From the NCBI RefSeq assembly GCF_963576615.1, contig NC_088708.1, forward strand, positions 65,140,672 to 65,204,671: a stretch of DNA of 64,000 bases, read 5' to 3'. Each line of letters opens with the position of its first letter. The first letter of the stretch is position 1. The stretch comes from Watersipora subatra. Its lineage: Eukaryota; Bryozoa; Gymnolaemata; Cheilostomatida; Watersiporidae. Under the pieces are notes generated by a model. It saw only the letters and a list, made by a program, of their open reading frames with translations, was not told where the DNA came from and did not search any database. Both the position numbers and the translations under genes were made by a program. Shown here piece by piece: positions 23,719-36,280 of the stretch.

Positions 23719-25997
23719 CTGTGAAAAGCAGAAATACAGATTAGATTAGTCTGAATGAATAAAATAAATTTTTGCTTGTATTAAAACACCAACAAAACTA
23801 TCTTGAAATAGCTATCACCTTCTGTTTGCATTACAATGATCAAGTTTTTATAGCATTGTATGAAAATACTTCAGTTAGTTAAGGTAACATATTAAATTGA
23901 TGTAAACAATTGAGTGTTAAGTGTTTGTAAATGTTACTAACATGCTTAATTAGCATTTTGCTAGATAGAAACACTTAAAATATTTTAGCACAAATACATG
24001 TCCTTATTTATCTATCAAATAGTGAGAGCAATTATATTATTCCATTTTCAAATGATGCTTGGCGCTTGATTTTTGATGCTTTCTCAGTAAAAGCAAAAAT
24101 TAAAAATTGTTAAGTTTTTGCAGATGAACTACTAGTTGCATGCAATAATAATGAAAAGTCTATCTAGCTATAGTGAATGCGGAAACTTCTTTTTACCCAG
24201 TGGAACTAGTTCTATGCACAACATTTAATTGTTATATACATCTATGTACAGCACACCTAGTCAGCTATGACTAGGTGTGCTGTACATTCAGAGGGGTTGA
24301 GAATGAATTATTTAACCTATCTGTAGAAGACAACTGAGTGAGTTTAAAAGCTGAAATCTTTTGTAGGCCAAATACAAAATGTTTGAAGTGCTTGGATTAC
24401 AGCGGGCTCAACTTTTACTGTTCAAGGCTACGAATGCGCCCCATGAAGTTGTTGAATATTGTATTTAACATACTTTCATCTCAGTGTCATAAGTGGCATG
24501 CACATTTGAATCAAATTTTAGTGTCCAGGAACTAAATATTTTTAATTGAGTTTGTGGGGTAGGAAAACAGCATCAACGCATCACAAAGATTTAGTGATAC
24601 TCCATCTTGGTTGTGCCTGCAGGTTTTCTCATTTATTAAAATGGTTACGAATTACATTTAAATTTGACTTAACCTTCAATTTAATAAATAATCTATGTCA
24701 TAAATTGATGACCCTCTTGTTCCTTCCAAGAGAACTGGCTGACCATTCTGTATTATAAAGAGTGAGCTTTTAATAATGTATTTGTTAACAGTACTTATGT
24801 TTAACTATGCTATGTTGCTATTTCAAATCAACTCAACTTTATTACAAGTCAAGTTACTATTTTATTGTCTGCTTTAGATTTTACTTTGAAGCATACTTAT
24901 TGGTAATTAACAAACTAATAATAAAATGGAATTTCTCAATGTATATGCACAAGAGTTATTTTAGTATTTCCCATTGTGTTTCAGCCATTAGACAGTTTGG
25001 TTCAACACAGCTTGGTAAACTCCAGCGAGAAGTTAGATGTAAGGGGTGATAACTCTTGCCAATCAACTCTGACTCATCTTACCAACAATCTGGATATAAA
25101 GCCAACTTTGCTGCAAAATTAAGGTGTAGACTGAACATACAAATTGCTTAGCAAAATATATTGTAAGATTCAGTTCTGGTTCTAGTATTGTATGCAACAA
25201 TGCATAGAGCTGTACAGGTTACCTCAAATGTACAGACTACCTTATGTGATGCCGGTTGTCTTTAAGGTTGCAAGTAATTATTGTATAACTGTAGTGACAG
25301 TCTCTGTAACAATGCATGTTTGAATGTTTTAAAATAGAGTGTATCAGAGGGAAAGCTTATGCAGTTTGCAGAAAATGATTGCAAGAGAAATAACTCTGGA
25401 ACAAACTCTTAGGATGGTTGTTGATAGTTGTAAGAGTGATGTTGGGAAACTGAAAGGCTTTCGATTTTATTTTATTATATTATTCTAATTAACAGGATCA
25501 TATAATAAGATATTGTGGAATGAAAAGTTTGTTATAATAAAAGATATAAATCTGGCTTTAAGTCTTCAATCATAATAGCAGAATCATAAACATACAGCTG
25601 ATTAACCCTTAAAATGTATACCTATATTTATATAGCATGAAGTCTAATACATAACATGTTCCATAAAATGTTTTAACTAATAATAATAAAAAACTAACTT
25701 TTACTTCTGTTGTTTCTTTATTATAATCTACTGAAAAAGGACTGTACGTAAATGATCACTCACAGCGTGCATGGTCAAAGTCTGTAAACATCTTTTTCTT
25801 TTGGCCTATTTATTAGGAACATTCTTACAAATTACAACTTTGTTCTATTTGGATGTTCAATAATTAAAAAAATTCCATGGTCTGCAAATATACTTTTTAT
25901 GTAGACAGGATAGTAATTAGCAATTGATATCTTAGGCCATTAGTCCTTCTAAACTATACATTGATTAGAAAAGGCTGAGTGATTAATCTTGACTAAC
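23719..25997. other. gene B intron, no exon recognised
   Basis: I searched for another phase 1 extracellular exon, such as a PAN or Ig domain, and found none. It contains a perfect short palindrome at 24244-24287. Confidence 0.45.
24244..24287. repeat. perfect 20-bp-arm hairpin
   Basis: ATGTACAGCACACCTAGTCA is followed by GCTA and then its exact reverse complement. Probably a MITE remnant or a recent palindrome. Confidence 0.85.
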
Positions 25998-26063
25998 CTG
26001 ATGTTAAAGTAGTAACTGGTACTATTGTAGTCTCATTAGATGATCGTTGTGTAGTAGTTAGTA
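25998..26063 (-). CDS. gene B Thr/Ser-rich stalk exon 2
   Basis: 66 nt, acceptor CACATTTTAAG, donor CATCAG|GTTAGT, phase 1-1. Encodes VLTTTQRSSNETTIVPVTTL plus TS. Nearly half of the residues are Thr or Ser, with one NET sequon, as in O-glycosylated mucin-like stalks. It aligns with stalk exon 1 (26450-26539). The weak AAG acceptor lowers certainty. As a symmetrical exon it could be skipped without frame change. Confidence 0.6.
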
Positions 26064-26449
26064 CTTAAAATGTGTAAATAGCTGTATGATTAGCATAGCA
26101 TTAATTCTAACAGATAATGTATTCCTTTAAAATGTTTTAATCAACAATAATTAAAAAAAACTAACTTTGACTTCTCTTGTTAACTATTATAAGCTACTCT
26201 TAAAATCTGTAAGCAGATGATCATTCGCAGCAAAGATGATCAAAATATTTAAGGTCATGGATCTCTATCTCTCTTCATTTATTTATTTGAAGCGTTCTTT
26301 CAAGCTACAAGTTTTTCATATTAACATGGATGATATTCAAAGAAGTATAAGTACCACAAATGTACTTTTTTTGTTGATCGAACAGCAATTATTAGTTGAT
26401 AGTTTAGGTGATTAGACTTTCTGAAGCTGAAAGATTAAACTTAGTTAAC

Positions 26450-26539
26450 CTGATGTTAAATTAGTAGCTGGTACAGTTGCAGTCTCAGTCGATGATTGTC
26501 GAGCATCAGTTAGCTCATTGGGGGTAGTTGTGGTGGTTG
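26450..26539 (-). CDS. gene B Thr/Ser-rich stalk exon 1
   Basis: 90 nt, acceptor CTTTTTTAG, donor CATCAG|GTTAAC, phase 1-1. Encodes ATTTTTPNELTDARQSSTET followed by ATVPATNLTS. A mucin-like stalk is inferred from composition and one NLT sequon. It follows the signal-peptide exon in phase, so gene B as seen would have a short glycosylated ectodomain without a PAN domain. Confidence 0.65.
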
Positions 26540-26627
26540 CTAAAAAAGGAAATAACTCTAACTTTTGTAGAAAAAACGCTTATAGAGAGAAACAAAAAAA
26601 TAACTACTTTGGTAGTTTGCAGAGGTA

Positions 26628-27120
26628 ATAACCAACCATACAAGGTTGCATTGTCTCTATCCTACACCATATATTCATAACCATACAGAAGTAATAACCA
26701 ACATTACCATTTAATATAGACTCTATCTTATACCACAGGTTCACAACTATACAGAAGCCATAACAACCTTACCAGGTAGTATATTCTGTATCTTACACCA
26801 CAGATTCATAGTCATACAGAAAAAGTAACCAACCTTACCAGGTATAATGGTCTCTTTCCTACACCATCAATTCATAATCATACAGAAATAATAACTTTAC
26901 CAGGTAGTGAAGTCTCTATCTTACCTCACAGATTCACCAACATACAGATGTAAAACCCAACCTTACCAGGTGGCATATTTTCCATCTTACACCACAGGTT
27001 CATAACTAACCAGAGGTAATAACCAACTTTACTAGGTAGTATAGTCTCTATCTTACACCACAGATTCATAACTGTACAGAATTAATAACTAACCATACCA
27101 GGTAATATAGGGTCTTTCCT
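26628..27120. repeat. degenerate minisatellite, about 65-70 bp unit, about 7-8 copies
   Basis: Each unit resembles CCTTACCAGGTAGTATA, then TCTCTATCTTACACCACAG, then ATTCATAAC.ATACAGA and AATAACCAA. Copies differ by substitutions and short indels. On the gene strand every unit carries CTACCTGGTAAGGTTGG, a consensus-like splice donor. It lies in the intron between the signal-peptide exon and the stalk of gene B. Confidence 0.8.
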
Positions 27121-27287
27121 GCTTTTTACCGTTACACAACATAACTTGATGCATAAAGCACTGAGGTTCATGGTAACACTGAAATTTATGAAATTGAACC
27201 CTAAGTTTAAGCAGGTTTAGAAGAACTGATTAACATCCGATGTGAGAAGGCAAAAATTTTTTTATACAATGACTAATAAGAAACTAG

Positions 27288-27760
27288 CTGCGCAACCCAG
27301 CGTTTCCCGGGTAATAAAAAAAGTCTTTGGACAGACAATTGATTTGTATTTAACATATACCAACATTTGCCATTTCAACTTTCAAACTGCTTATCATGAG
27401 AAAAGTGTTTTGTGTAGCTGAAATAAATTAAGAGAGACAATAGAAACAACTGTAAAGGTTTTCCAACTATTCCAAAAAACTGTAACTTTTAAACTTCATA
27501 TCATGAGGAAAGGGTTTTGTGCAGGACAACTAAATTAAAAACATATAAAACTACTGTAAAGGCTTTCAAACCAGTGTAAATTTAAAACTTCATAACCTTC
27601 AGCGACGTATATCTTTTAATAACGTAGAGTGGAACCTCGGCTTTCGAACATAATCCATTCCATAAGGTTTTTTGAAAACTGAGTTGTTTGAGATCCGAAA
27701 CCATTTTTCCCATTAGAATAAATGTATACAAATTTTAATCTATTCCGAGGCGCAAAAACA
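27288..27760. repeat. interspersed repeat-like sequence(s)
   Basis: The left part has GCGCAACCCAGCGTTTCCCGGG, a phrase close to one common in animal interspersed repeats. From 27,628 comes GGAACCTCGGCTTTCGAACA with a partial inverted partner TTTTTTGAAAACTGAGTT, as in palindromic DNA-transposon derivatives. The assignment is by recollection of word patterns only. Confidence 0.45.
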
Positions 27761-27963
27761 ACTTCAGTAAAGTAATTTTTCAACATTAATTTTTACATTA
27801 TAAACTGTACTGTATACTACATATTATAAATAAAAATGGATAGATATAGATTGTGTTTAACTTTAATAAAAGGTTTTCTATTTATGATGATAGAAAAAGA
27901 AAAAAACAGAAGTAAACATTTCGAATGCTTTGCTCTTAAAATATCAAGAACATTAAAGGGTAA

Positions 27964-28175
27964 TACTATATATATACATAAATATATATATATATATACG
28001 ATGTATATATATACGATACATTAGCGCTGATAGACATATATATATACGATGTATATATATATGTTTATATATATACATTAATATATTAATGTATATATAT
28101 ATTAATACATATATTAATGCATATATATTAATATATCGTATATATATACGATGTATATATATACAATATATTAAT
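27964..28175. repeat. compound TA-rich microsatellite with ATACGATGTATAT units
   Basis: Alternating TATATA runs with interspersed TATACGATGTATATATAT words. Several are self-complementary and would cruciform readily. Confidence 0.85.
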
Positions 28176-28412
28176 ACAATGTTTTTGTGTGAAAACTGGA
28201 AAGGATGTATGCGTTATGTAGTATAAGCTATGTGTCGCAAGAGCTTTCATGGTCTTGTGGTTAGATAATTTGATTGCAACTCTGCGATCGCATTTTTTGT
28301 TAGGTAAAATCCATCGGATTGCTAAATTTTAATAGCTATAGCCGGAATGACACACAGATCCACATACCCCATACTTTGAGAAATATATAGATTGTAAAGA
28401 AATGTAACTCAC

Positions 28413-28496
28413 CAGCTGTAGCTAACAAGCAACAGAATGCTGAAAGAATTGCATGAAATACCTTCATGTTTAACTTTACACAGTGTTTACAGTTAC
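28413..28496 (-). CDS. signal-peptide exon of gene B
   Basis: Acceptor TTCTAATTACAG, a leader of 29 nt, ATG at 28467, and 18 codons, MKVFHAILSAFCCLLATA, ending in phase 1 at CTG|GTGAGT. This is two residues shorter than the gene A copy and otherwise nearly the same, with matching splice sites and flanks. It directs the product to the secretory pathway. The next in-phase exon seen is the stalk at 26450-26539. A PAN exon corresponding to gene A was not found. Confidence 0.85.
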
Positions 28497-29390
28497 CTGT
28501 AATTAGAAAAGTAATCACTCTTCTGAAATTTCATCAGTTATACAAACATTCAAAGGCTGTATTGAGTATGAACATACAAACATTCATAGGCCTGTAAATA
28601 TTCTAAATTTATATGAAAATATCAATGCTTAGATACAGTTCCTTGAAATCTGTTGTAAATGCATTTATATTAATGCACCATCTTTGAAAGTGATGTAAAT
28701 TTCCACACTTGTTTATTTTGCTATAAGTCATATGCTGCCAGTTTGCTCAGATGACCACAAATATGTATATTTTAAAGTTTGCAGCTGTCCACAAACACTT
28801 ATAGCTAGTACAGCTAAGACAACCACAAACAAGTATAACTGGCAATATAGAGTTGACCAAAGTAATGCATAGCTAGTAGCATCAGAGTGAGCTCAGGCTA
28901 ATATAAATGGTAGTTGGCACTAGTAACAGGTACTTGTAGTTAGAACCTAGCTGGTACTACAAAGATAAAAAGGAAGTTTTTAGATTTTCACAACCATCCT
29001 ACTAAGAGACTTTTTGATTGTGATAATTCATTCTAAAAATTGAATTTAAGATGAGAAGCATTTTGAAGAATCTATGAATAGTTTAAAATAACATAACACA
29101 CATTCAAATTTTGTGCATGACTAGCAAATATTAAGAGAAACAATTATTTTATCTTATCAAAATTAAATGTTCAACTGAGTTACATGATATAAAGTTTTTA
29201 CAGTTTACTGTTAGAGCCAGAAAGGTTTGTTGATGTCGATGTCAACTGAACAAGCAGTTTTTGTCACAAAAATGTGAGAATCTTAGAGAGCTGTTGAGCA
29301 GTCAGTACATGATGCTGACTGTGTATACAAAGCTAACACATGGTGGAAATAAAGCCACAGACTTATTACACTCACACATCCAGTACTTAC

Positions 29391-29500
29391 TTTTTATGTT
29401 GATTATTTTGCTGAGAAGTCATGAAGGTTATATAAAACTAGTGATCAATTGATGATTTATAATTACTGGACCTATTGTAGAGGTCAGCTCTGATGTATGC
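29391..29500 (-). promoter_or_regulatory. probable untranslated exon 1 / promoter of gene B
   Basis: A donor GTAAGTACTGG at 29381-29391 aligns with that of gene A. Flanking sequence (GACTTATTA.ACTCACACA, TGCTGAGAAG) is shared between the two genes. No clear TATA box was seen here, unlike in gene A. The 5' limit is not known. Confidence 0.4.
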
Positions 29501-30189
29501 TATATGCATAAGCATAAACAATCAATAATAATCAGCATAATAATCAGCTCATGTGCATGGGTCAACTAAAATACATTTTCTCTTATATCAATAGTCTTAT
29601 GCAATCACTGCTTCAATAAGCTCTTTTATTCTATTTTCTACTTGTAGCTGCTTACAAAGAGCGCAACTAAAAAATAATGGGCTAGCATAGTTCTAAACAA
29701 TACAGCTGAACAATTACAAATTTGGAGTTGTCACTACGAAATATATTAGTTGAAGATAACTCACGACTAAGACTGCACCGTTGATAAGTGTTTAGTTACA
29801 ATCTGTCATTAGCTACCATCACTTATATTTGCCTTTCTGTCCCAATAATGTGTTTCATTAAAAGGTATTTTTATTTATATCTTTGATATAAATGGTAGTT
29901 AGCGCTGATAGACATTGAATGCGGTTAGAGCTGGTTATAGCTGGTTATAGCTGGTTATACAGCTTTCTGTTTAAGCTGTTACTACACGAAATATGGCAGC
30001 TAAATTGATGGTAAAAAGGTCACTCATTACAAAAACACATTGAAGTAGTTTTTAGGACAAAAATGGATTACTTTAAAGAAATCTTATTTTCATAAAACTT
30101 ACAGTAGCAATGAGTTTTGCTGTAACAACAACTAAAATAGTACAAGAATATAAATCAGCCGTCTATCAGTACCTTTTAATCCAGTAATA
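29501..30189. other. upstream region of gene B, no gene
   Basis: Homology to the gene A upstream region continues to about 29,850. A short GGTTATAGCT triplet repeat is at about 29,928-29,958. No coding exon seen. Confidence 0.5.
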
Positions 30190-31530
30190 ACCTGTATCAT
30201 AATAATGGCCTGAATTATAATAGTAACCTGTGGTGTAATAGTAACCTGTAGTGTAATAGTAACCTGTAGTTTAATAGTAATCTGTAGTGTAATAGTAACC
30301 TGTAGTGTAATAGTAACCTGTAGTGTAATAGTAACCTGTAATGTAATAGTAACCTGTAGTGTAATAGTAACCTGTAGTGTAATAGTAACCTGTAGTGTAA
30401 TAGTAACCTGTAGTGTAATAGTAACCTGTAGTGTAATAGTAACCTGTAGTGTAATAGTAACCTGTAGTGTAATAGTAACCTGTAGTGTGATAGTAACCTG
30501 TAGTGTGATAGTAACCTGTAATGTAATAGTAACCTGTAGTGTAATAATAACATATGGTGTAATAGTAACTTGTAGTGAAATAGTAACCTGTAGTGTAATA
30601 GTAACCTGTAGTGTAATAGTACCTGTATTGTAATAAAAACATATGGTGTAATAGTAACTTGTAGGGAAATAGTAACCTGTAGTGTAATAGTAACCTGTAG
30701 TGTAATAGTAACCTGTAGTGTAATACTAACCTGTAGTGTAATAGTAACCTGTAGTGTAATAGTAACCTGTAGTGTAATAGTAACCTGTAGTGTAATAGTA
30801 ACCTGTAGTGTAATAGTAACCTGTAGTGTAATAGTAACCTGTAGTGTAATAGTACCTGTATTGTAATAAAAACATATGGTGTAATAGTAACTTGTAGGGA
30901 AATAGTAACCTGTAGTGTAATAGTAACCTGTAGTGTAATAGTAACCTGTAGTGTAATACTAACCTGTAGTGTAATAGTAACCTGTAGTGTAATAGTAACC
31001 TGTAGTGTAATAGTAACCTGTAGTGTGATAGTAACCTGTAGTGTAATAGTAACCTGTAATGTAATAGTAACCTGTAGTGTAATAGTAACCTGTAGTGTAA
31101 TAGTAACCTGTAGTGTAATAGTAACCTGTAGTGTAATAGTAACCTGTAGTGTAATAGTAACATGTAGTGTAATAGTAACCTGTAGTGTAATAGGAACCTG
31201 TAGTGTGATAGTAACCTGTAATGTAATAGTAACCTGTAGTGTAATAATAACATATGGTGTAATAGTAACTTGTAGTGAAATAGTAACCTGTAGTGTAATA
31301 ATAACATATGGTGTAATAGTAACTTGTAGTGAAATAGTAACCTGTAGTGTAATAGTAACCTGTAGTGTAATAGTAACCTGTAGTGTAATAGTAACCTGTA
31401 GTGTAATAGTAACCTGTAATGTAATAGTAACCTGTAGTGTAATAATAACATATGGTGTAATAGTAACTTGTAGTGTAATAGTAACCTGTAGTGTAATAGT
31501 AACATGTAATGTAATAGTAACCTGTAGTGC
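30190..31530. repeat. 18-bp minisatellite array of about 75 units with higher-order repeats
   Basis: The unit is GTAACCTGTAGTGTAATA. Variant units (ACATATGGTGTAATA, GTACCTGTATTGTAATAAAA, CTTGTAGGGAAATA) recur in the same order at about 30,627 and about 30,860, which implies duplication of a block of about 233 bp. Because the unit is a multiple of three with no stop in several frames, long artificial ORFs of repeated hexapeptides occur on both strands. These are not genes. Confidence 0.97.
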
Positions 31531-31795
31531 TGCAAGTACTGTACAGCAGTATTTTTTGCATCTCATACTCTTATAGTTCTGCAAGATGCAAGCACAGGTA
31601 GAGAATATTTGCCAAGTTGAAAAGATTTGCTATCTCACACAAACCTCCCACCAACCCAATTTGCTTTGTTTGGACTTTGGCCAGTTAATTAAAGTTACAA
31701 TCAAATCAAGCATATACTGACGCTGACAATGCTGCTAAATACTTGAGATTTCCTGACAATCCTGAGGAATATTTAGTGAAAACTAGAGTCATTTT

Positions 31796-31916
31796 TGTGA
31801 TGCGGGAAACCGGATGTCCAGTTTACGACAGCTAGGAGAGGATTACGGCAACGTAACTGCGAGTAACCGGAAGAGAAGGAAGTAATAACCAAGAACGAAG
31901 AACCAGGTATGTTAGA
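31796..31916 (+). repeat. 5' LTR of the Ty3-type element
   Basis: 121 bp starting TGTGATGCGGGAAACCGGAT and ending GTATGTTAGA. Followed at once by TGGTGTCAAGAATGG, the expected place of the primer binding site. Unusually short for a Ty3 LTR. The start TG is canonical; the end TTAGA is not. Confidence 0.85.
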
Positions 31917-32106
31917 TGGTGTCAAGAATGGCGATTACAAGGAGAATCAGTAGGTCAACGATAATAGTAGCGATAATAATAAAAAGATTAGACAATAGTG
32001 AATAATTGATGATAATAGAGAGAATTTGTGAGGATAATAGTTGAAGAAAGAAATAAAAAATTATAAGTTATACAATAGTGAATGATTGAGGATAATAACC
32101 TGGAAA

Positions 32107-33000
32107 ATGAGTGACAGACCCAATAATAGTATTTTTGGAAAGGGGGTTAAAACACCCAAACTGAGACTAGAAACAGAAGCCGAATTGGAAGGATGGAGGA
32201 GATTTTATAAGAGATTTGAGATAGCGATTGTGCCTGCGGGATTGAAAAGAAAGGAGCACACCAGAGTGACAAGAAAAGTAGAATCAGAGGATTACGATTT
32301 AGAACAAAAGAAGGCAGTGTTTCTGTTAGACTAAATGGGAGAGAAGGGGTATGATATTTTTGACACATGGGAGGTAGAGGTTGGTGCCATGCAATACAAC
32401 ATCATCAAAGAAAAATTTGACGATTATTTTTCTGAGAAATAAAATATAGTAGCAACGAGACACAGATTAATTACTATGAAACAGGATAATAGTGAAAAAT
32501 TATGCAGGTTGATAGAAAGAACAGAAAGGGCAGCAAAGCAATGCAGGCTAGAGGAGTTAGAGAAAGATCTAATACTGCAGGTTTTGATAATGGGTATGAA
32601 TGATGATAAAGTGAGAAAATAGTTGTTACTTAAGAAGAATATCACTCTAGAGAAGGCAAGAGCCAGGTGCAGTCAGTACGGGTCGGCCACAGTAGCAGCG
32701 GGGATAATAACAACAAGGGAAAAAAAATGATATATCAAGTAGTAGGAGAAGAAGAAGATGATCAGTTAATACAAAGGTTAGGAGGGAGAGCTGATGGAGG
32801 AGCAAGAAACAAAAGTAATTTTGGTACAGGGAGATCAGGAGTACAATGTTATACATGCAATAGATTCGGACACGTATCAAAAGGCTGTTCCAGAAATAGA
32901 AGAACTGGGTATAATAGAGGATACAGAGGACGAAACCTAACCAGGGGGAGGCACTCTAAGAAAAAAGGATGAAAGGTCACCGATTACATGGTATGCTTGC
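32107..33000 (+). pseudogene. gag of the Ty3-type element, broken
   Basis: Likely start MSDRPNNSIFGKG at 32107. The frame is interrupted after FLLD, after YFSEK and after DDKVRK. A CCHC zinc knuckle CYTCNRFGHVSKGC is intact at about 32,850. A second, degenerate knuckle-like CLGTEHMARNC follows in another frame. The protein would form the particle and bind RNA. Confidence 0.8.
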
Positions 33001-33138
33001 TTGGGAACAGAACACATGGCAAGAAACTGTCCTACCCGGCTAATGGATAAGAAAATAAGCATGGAATATTCAGAAGATTCATTATGACTAAAAAAGAAAT
33101 TAAAAAGATTTAAAGCAGCTAATGACTTCCTAACTAGC

Positions 33139-36126
33139 TTGAAAACTAGAAACAAATATATAAACTTTGAAATAGACACAGGAGCTGATGTAACAGTTAT
33201 AAGCAAAGCAACAGCAAGGAGGATAAACTGCAAGATTGAGCCAACTAAACGAGTACTGAAAGGGGCAGGTGGTAAGAAGTTAGAGAAAGTACATGTAGGC
33301 GAGTCAAAAATTCAAAATTCAAGAATCAAATAGAGGACAAAGAATAATAGCGAGGATCAGTGTTATGAAGGGAAACAATAGTAATATGTTAGGGAAATCG
33401 GAGATAATGAAGTTAGGGTTAGTTAAAATAATTCAAAAAGTGACTAAGATAGAGGAAGAGATGGCAGAGAAATACCCAAATTTGTTCAAAGAGCTTGGAA
33501 CACTACCAGACATGTTCCGGATAAATTTAAAAGAAGATTTGACACCGGTGTGTCTCCAAGTGCCAAGGAGGTTACCAATAAGTCTGAAGGAAGCAACGAA
33601 ACAGGAAATAGCAAGGATGCAAAAAATTAGGAGTAATAATGAAAATTGAGATACCAACAAAGTGGTGTTCGGAAATGGTAGTAGCACCAAAGAGTAATAG
33701 AAAGGTCCGAATTTGTGTGGCTCTGACGCAACTAAACAAGAGTGTTCTTAGAGAAAATCTCCCACTGCCTACATTAGAAGAAACAATAGCTGAGCTAGAG
33801 GACAGCGTCATTTTTAGCAAAATGGATGCTAATTCAAGATTTTGGCAGACAGAATTAGCTGAAGAGTCAAGAGAGCTTACTACATTCATTACACCATTTG
33901 GTAGGTATATGTTTCAGCAGATGTCGTTCGGTATTTCGGCAGCTCCAGAATTTTTTCAACATCAAGTGAGTAAGATAATAGGACAACAGCATGGAGTTGT
34001 TTCTATAATGGATGACATTCTGGTAGTAGGAAAGAACAAAGAAGAACATGATATAAGGCTTCGTGAAGTGCTAGACAAGCTTAACAGAGCAGGGTTGACA
34101 TTTAATAGAGACAAATGTCAGTTTGGAGTTGATGAAGTGAGGTTTTTAGGTCATATCCTAAATATAGAAGGAATTCAGATAGATCTAGACAAAAAGCAAT
34201 CAAGGAGATGCCAGCACCTATAGACAGGAAGAGTTGGAAAAGGTTCTTGGCGATGGCGAACTATTTAGGAAGGTTTAGCCCATTGTTAGCAGAAGTGGAA
34301 AGACCATTAAGACTATTAGACAAAAACAATACAGCATGGTGTTGGAATGAGGAACAGCAGAAGGGTTTTGAAAAGATTAAGGAGATCATCTCTACAGCAC
34401 CAGTCTTGACTTTTTTTGATAATAGTAGTAAAACAGGATAACTGCGGATGCTAGTAAACATACATTGGCAGCCGCTTTGCTGCAGATGAATAGAGAAGGA
34501 AGATGGCAACCAGTAGCCTATGCCTCAACAAAATGAGTTAAGCAGAGAAAAAGTACAGACAAATAGAGAAGGAGGCAGTGGCTGTAGCATGGGCATGTGA
34601 CAACTTTGATTTCTACTTGGTGGTGTGACACTTTGAAGTTGAGACTGTTCATAAGCCACTGGTTCAGTTGTTGGGAAATAAAGATTTGTCAGACTTGCCA
34701 TTAAGGATCCAAAGATTTAAGATGAGGATAATGAGGTACATATATCATATTTTTCACACATGTTTCTAGCTGACCTGTTATCAAGACCAGCATTAAAAAG
34801 AGACAAAATAAAATTAACAAGAGTGGAAAATCATGCTAGTAGGATAGTAGCAGCAATAGAGGGTGTCCTAATTGAGAAAATTAAAGGGTACGCGGAATCA
34901 GATGAAATGTATCAGAGAGTGATGAAAAGAATAGAAACAAGATAGGATTATGCAATATGTCATGAGGCTAAAAAATTGAAGGACAAGAAGGATGAGCTCA
35001 GTGTAGTGAATGGAATGATTATGTGGAACGCCAGAGTTTACATACCTATAAATATGAGACAGAAAACAATGGAAAAACTTCATAGTGGACATCAGGGCCA
35101 GGTCAAGACGTACCTAAGGTGTCACGATTTAGTTTGGTGGCCAGGGATTAAAAAGGAGATAATAGAGATGGTGGAGCACTGTGAAGCATGTATAAAAGAT
35201 AGAAAGATATCACATGAACCGATGAGTAACACTCTATTACCAGAGAAGCCTTGCCAAGAGATCGGAAAAGACTTGTTCGAGTTTGAAGGAAAGCACTACG
35301 TTATTTTCATGGACTACTACTCGAAATGGATAGAGGTAGTTCAGATGAATAATTAATCAAGAAGAGAATTGGGGCTGAAATTTGCAAGAATAATTGCAAG
35401 GTTGGGAGCCCCATTGAAAGCAGGCAGCGATAATGGACCATGTTACAACTAAACCAAATGGTGGGAAATTTTGAAGAGGTACAACATAGTAGGAGAAACT
35501 AGTAGTCCTAGATATCCTGAAAGTAATGATTTAGCAGAGAGAGCAGTAGGGACAATAAAAAGTCTGTGGAGGAAAGAGAAAGACAAGAATTTGGCTTTGC
35601 TAGCCTATAGAACTACCCCACTGGAAAGTGGAAATAGGCCGGATGAGTTAATGTATAATAGAAGGATTCGAAATGAGTTACCAGGACAGCACTTAGTTGT
35701 ACCCAATCTGGGACAACTCAAAGAAAGAGATGGACACCTCAAAGAGAGACAGAAAAGCAATTTTGATAGAGTAAAGAGGTCAAAGAGATTGCTCGTATTA
35801 AAAGAAGGGGACAGAGTATGGGTGAAAATAAACCATGATGATGAAGCGAGAGAAGCAATAGTTATTAAGGAGGCTTTAGAACCAAACAGCTTCTGGGTAG
35901 ATATGAACGGAAGAAGAGTAAAAAGGATTAGGAAACATCTGAGATTATTATTTGAAAAAACTTTGCGCTACACGATAGAGTCTCAGGATAATGAAGTAGT
36001 TAGTAATAGTAAGGAAGTAAATAGAAAGAAAACATTAGTAGGAAATAATAGTAATAGTAATCCAATAAGAAAGGGTACTAGAGATAGAATAAATAAACGT
36101 GATAATGATTTTGTTTACTCCAAATA
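33139..36126 (+). pseudogene. pol of the Ty3-type element, broken
   Basis: Domains in order: aspartic protease with FEIDTGADVTVIS (about 33,165); reverse transcriptase from about 33,500 to 34,200 with LPLPTLEE, FSKMDAN and, at the active site, SIMDDILV (Ile in place of the usual Tyr); RNase H with ADASKHTLAAALLQM (about 34,440); integrase zinc finger H-H-C-C around HSGHQGQ ... CEACIKD (about 35,080-35,200), core MDYYSKWIEV, and C-terminal part to 36126. In-frame stops and shifts lie near 33,335, 33,650, 34,223, 34,441, 34,945 and 35,356. Confidence 0.85.
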
Positions 36127-36280
36127 ACTTTTGTTGTAGACACTTGAAATACTATAACTGAAGTTGGATTCAATAGAAAGGGCTCAGAGTAAAAGTAAGG
36201 TAGACAATAGAAAGTGAGGAGGTTAAGAGCACGGATAATAGAAAGGGTTTAGAAATAAAAATAGCGAAGGAATAATAGAA

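Larger units (their letters stand above)
25666..26540. repeat. tandem duplication carrying the two stalk exons
   Basis: About 25,666-26,090 and 26,130-26,540 share AAATGTTTTAA, then AAAAAACTAACTTT..ACTTCT, GATGATCA/AAATGATCA words, and the exon with its ACCTGATGTTAAA border. So an exon and its downstream intron were duplicated together. Confidence 0.65.

Noticed and set aside
28245..28310. tRNA-like CATGGTCTTGTGGTTAGATA
   Set aside because: Box A resembles a tRNA but no box B or cloverleaf follows.
30215..31584. Long open frames on both strands encoding LLLHYR-, TGYYYT- and VTCSVI-type repeats
   Set aside because: They come from the 18-bp minisatellite, whose length is a multiple of three; no splice, start or domain evidence.
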